DNA of 6,484 bases, from contig DIYC01000126.1 in NCBI GenBank assembly GCA_002428895.1, positions 1 through 6,484 of the forward strand, read 5' to 3'. The first letter of the stretch is position 1. The number at the start of each line of letters is the position of its first letter. Below are positions 5,954 to 6,484 of the stretch, piece by piece. The position numbers and the translations under genes were made by a program. The notes beneath the pieces are model-generated. The model ran no database searches. It saw only the letters and a program-made list of their open reading frames with translations, and was not told the DNA's origin. Origin of the DNA: Burkholderiales bacterium UBA6064 (GTDB taxonomy: Bacteria > Pseudomonadota > Gammaproteobacteria > Burkholderiales > Burkholderiaceae_B).

Positions 5954-6247
5954 ATGCTGGTTTTAATTACTTATGATGTCAGTGTATTAACTAAGCAAGG
6001 GCAGCGGCGTTTGCGCCATATTGCTAAAACTTGTTTAGATTATGGGATGAGGGTTCAAAACTCTGTTTTTGAGTGCGAAGTTGCTCCAGACCAGTGGGTG
6101 ACCTTAAAGCAAGCTTTGTTAGAAACTTATCATCCAGAAGAAGACTCTTTACGGTTTTACATGTTGGGCAGTAAAGGGCGAAGAAAAGTTGAACATTTTG
6201 GTGCTAAACCTGCGCCAGATGCTTTACGAGATACCCTCATTTTATAG
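5954..6247 (+). CDS. cas2: Cas2 (type I-C)
   Basis: The 97-residue ferredoxin-fold protein dimerises between two Cas1 dimers in the acquisition complex. It begins MLVLITYDVS with the conserved Asp8 after the first beta strand, continues with RRLRHIAKTCLDYGMRVQNS (residues 18-37) and SVFECEV, and ends with LRFYMLGSKGRRKVEHFG, a pattern of I-C Cas2. GGTGA (5941-5945), inside the end of cas1, serves as SD 8 bases before the ATG. The gap to the cas1 stop is 3 bases. It is the last gene before the leader, and no intrinsic terminator follows it, so read-through into the leader is possible. Confidence 0.96.
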   Translation: MLVLITYDVSVLTKQGQRRLRHIAKTCLDYGMRVQNSVFECEVAPDQWVTLKQALLETYHPEEDSLRFYMLGSKGRRKVEHFGAKPAPDALRDTLIL

Positions 6248-6251
6248 TGCC

Positions 6252-6292
6252 CGCTAACCTATTGTTCTCATTTAAACCTAAGGAGGTTAGCG
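6252..6292 (+). repeat. 9-bp inverted repeat upstream of boxA (boxB-like stem-loop)
   Basis: CGCTAACCT (6252-6260) is perfectly complementary to AGGTTAGCG (6284-6292), with a 23-nt loop. A competing hairpin AACCT (6275-6279) with AGGTT (6284-6288) and a 4-nt loop uses the same right arm. There is no T-run after it, so it is not a good terminator. It ends exactly where boxA begins, as the boxB stem precedes boxA in rRNA leaders. Confidence 0.55.
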
Positions 6293-6306
6293 CTCTTTAA
6301 CAATTT
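6292..6306 (+). promoter_or_regulatory. boxA antitermination site in the leader
   Basis: GCTCTTTAACAATTT is identical to the core of the gammaproteobacterial rRNA boxA, the RNA site bound by NusB-S10. NusB/boxA antitermination of CRISPR array transcription has been reported, protecting long untranslated arrays from Rho. For this to work the leader must be transcribed from upstream, for example by read-through from cas2 or from a -10-like TATAGT at 6243-6248. Such a 15-base match in this position is unlikely to be chance. Confidence 0.8.
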
Positions 6307-6341
6307 GAATAAAAACAACTTTTTTCTTAGTTAAATTTTAA

Positions 6342-6357
6342 TTTACTTTGAAGTAAA
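6342..6357. repeat. Perfect palindrome in the leader
   Basis: TTTACTT (6342-6348), TG, AAGTAAA (6351-6357) gives 7-bp arms around a 2-bp centre. It has the form of an operator for a dimeric DNA-binding protein or of a small hairpin. No partner can be named. AT-rich sequence makes short palindromes more likely by chance. Confidence 0.45.
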
Positions 6358-6408
6358 GTTTGCGAGCTTTATTAGCGGAAATATAAGTCAATTGCTTTGT
6401 ATTTCCAA

Positions 6409-6417
6409 TGATAGAAT
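6409..6417 (+). promoter_or_regulatory. Extended -10 promoter close to the array
   Basis: TGATAGAAT is an extended -10 (TGn plus TAGAAT, 5 of 6). No -35 is seen at 16-18 bp. The start site would be near 6424, just before the first repeat. A transcript from here would lack boxA, so it may be an alternative to a promoter upstream of boxA. Confidence 0.35.
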
Positions 6418-6425
6418 GTTCGTTG

Positions 6426-6484
6426 GTCGCGCCCCCCGTGGGCGCGTGGATTGAAACAGACAATTCAGCGTCGTAAGCGCCTCG
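6426..6484 (+). CRISPR. Start of type I-C CRISPR array (first repeat and partial first spacer)
   Basis: The 32-base repeat at 6426-6457 has a 7-bp stem, CGCGCCC (6428-6434) with GGGCGCG (6440-6446), a 5-nt loop and the 11-nt handle TGGATTGAAAC (6447-6457). This is the usual I-C repeat form, cut by Cas5c after the stem. The first spacer starts at 6458 and its first 27 bases are present before the window ends. Only one repeat is visible, so identity rests on the repeat sequence and on its place after cas2. I do not recognise the spacer's origin. Confidence 0.93.

Larger units (their letters stand above)
6248..6425 (+). promoter_or_regulatory. CRISPR leader
   Basis: This AT-rich, non-coding stretch lies between cas2 and the first repeat. 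It contains, in order: a possible stem-loop (6252-6292), a boxA (6292-6306), AT-rich sequence, a perfect dyad (6342-6357) and an extended -10 (6409-6417). The bases next to the first repeat (about 6409-6425) are where Cas1-Cas2 would integrate new spacers. I see no ORF in it. Confidence 0.85.

Noticed and set aside
6252..6298. Intrinsic terminator after cas2
   Set aside because: The 9-bp stem has a 23-nt loop and is followed by CTCTTTAACA, with only three T in a row; the sequence is better explained as a stem before boxA.
6386..6399. IHF binding site in the leader (AGTCAATTGCTTT)
   Set aside because: It has two departures from WATCAANNNNTTR at important positions, and I know of no IHF requirement for type I-C acquisition.

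Overview
The window holds most of a type I-C (Dvulg) CRISPR-Cas locus, all on the + strand. The order is the 3' end of cas3, a 305-bp regulatory interval, then cas5c, cas8c (with an internal cas11c start), cas7c, cas4, cas1 and cas2, followed by a leader and the first repeat of the array, with its first spacer cut by the window end. The DNA is AT-rich with proteobacterial Shine-Dalgarno sequences. The leader carries a boxA identical over its core to the gammaproteobacterial rRNA boxA. Together these suggest a gammaproteobacterium, though I cannot name the genus.

The six complete cas genes are packed as one operon: ATGA overlaps at cas5c/cas8c and cas4/cas1, cas4 starting at the cas7c stop, and a 3-bp gap before cas2. 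Cas5c, Cas8c, Cas11c and Cas7c should form the I-C Cascade (Cas5c also cuts pre-crRNA). Cas4, Cas1 and Cas2 form the spacer-acquisition module. Cas3, the nuclease-helicase, is separated from the rest by an intrinsic terminator, so it is probably a distinct transcription unit.

The most interesting part is the cas3-cas5c interval (415-719). On the minus strand at 477-508 lies a stand-alone degenerate CRISPR repeat. It has a 6-bp stem unrelated in sequence to the array repeat, but it keeps the 11-nt handle (TGGATTGAAAT; TGGATTGAAAC in the array). The ψ-spacer that follows matches minus-strand positions 528-511 at 15 of 18 bases, with mismatches at positions 6, 12 and 17, and this target has a correct I-C PAM (TTC) directly 5' of it. 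The target abuts a good sigma-70 promoter (TTGACT, 17 bp, TACTAT) that reads toward cas5c. This is the layout of a CreR/CreA-type guide RNA that directs Cascade to repress a cas or toxin promoter.

Immediately downstream of that promoter is an uncatalogued 33-codon ORF (592-693). It has a strong SD and encodes a Leu-rich peptide with a C-terminal hydrophobic segment. It is a candidate CreT-like toxin, or else a leader peptide for the operon. If it is a toxin, the locus would be a Cascade-addiction module: losing Cascade or the guide would release it.

The 178-bp leader after cas2 contains a 9-bp stem-loop directly followed by boxA (6292-6306), a boxB-boxA-like arrangement expected to protect array transcription from Rho. 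It also holds a TTTACTT-TG-AAGTAAA dyad and an extended -10 close to the first repeat.
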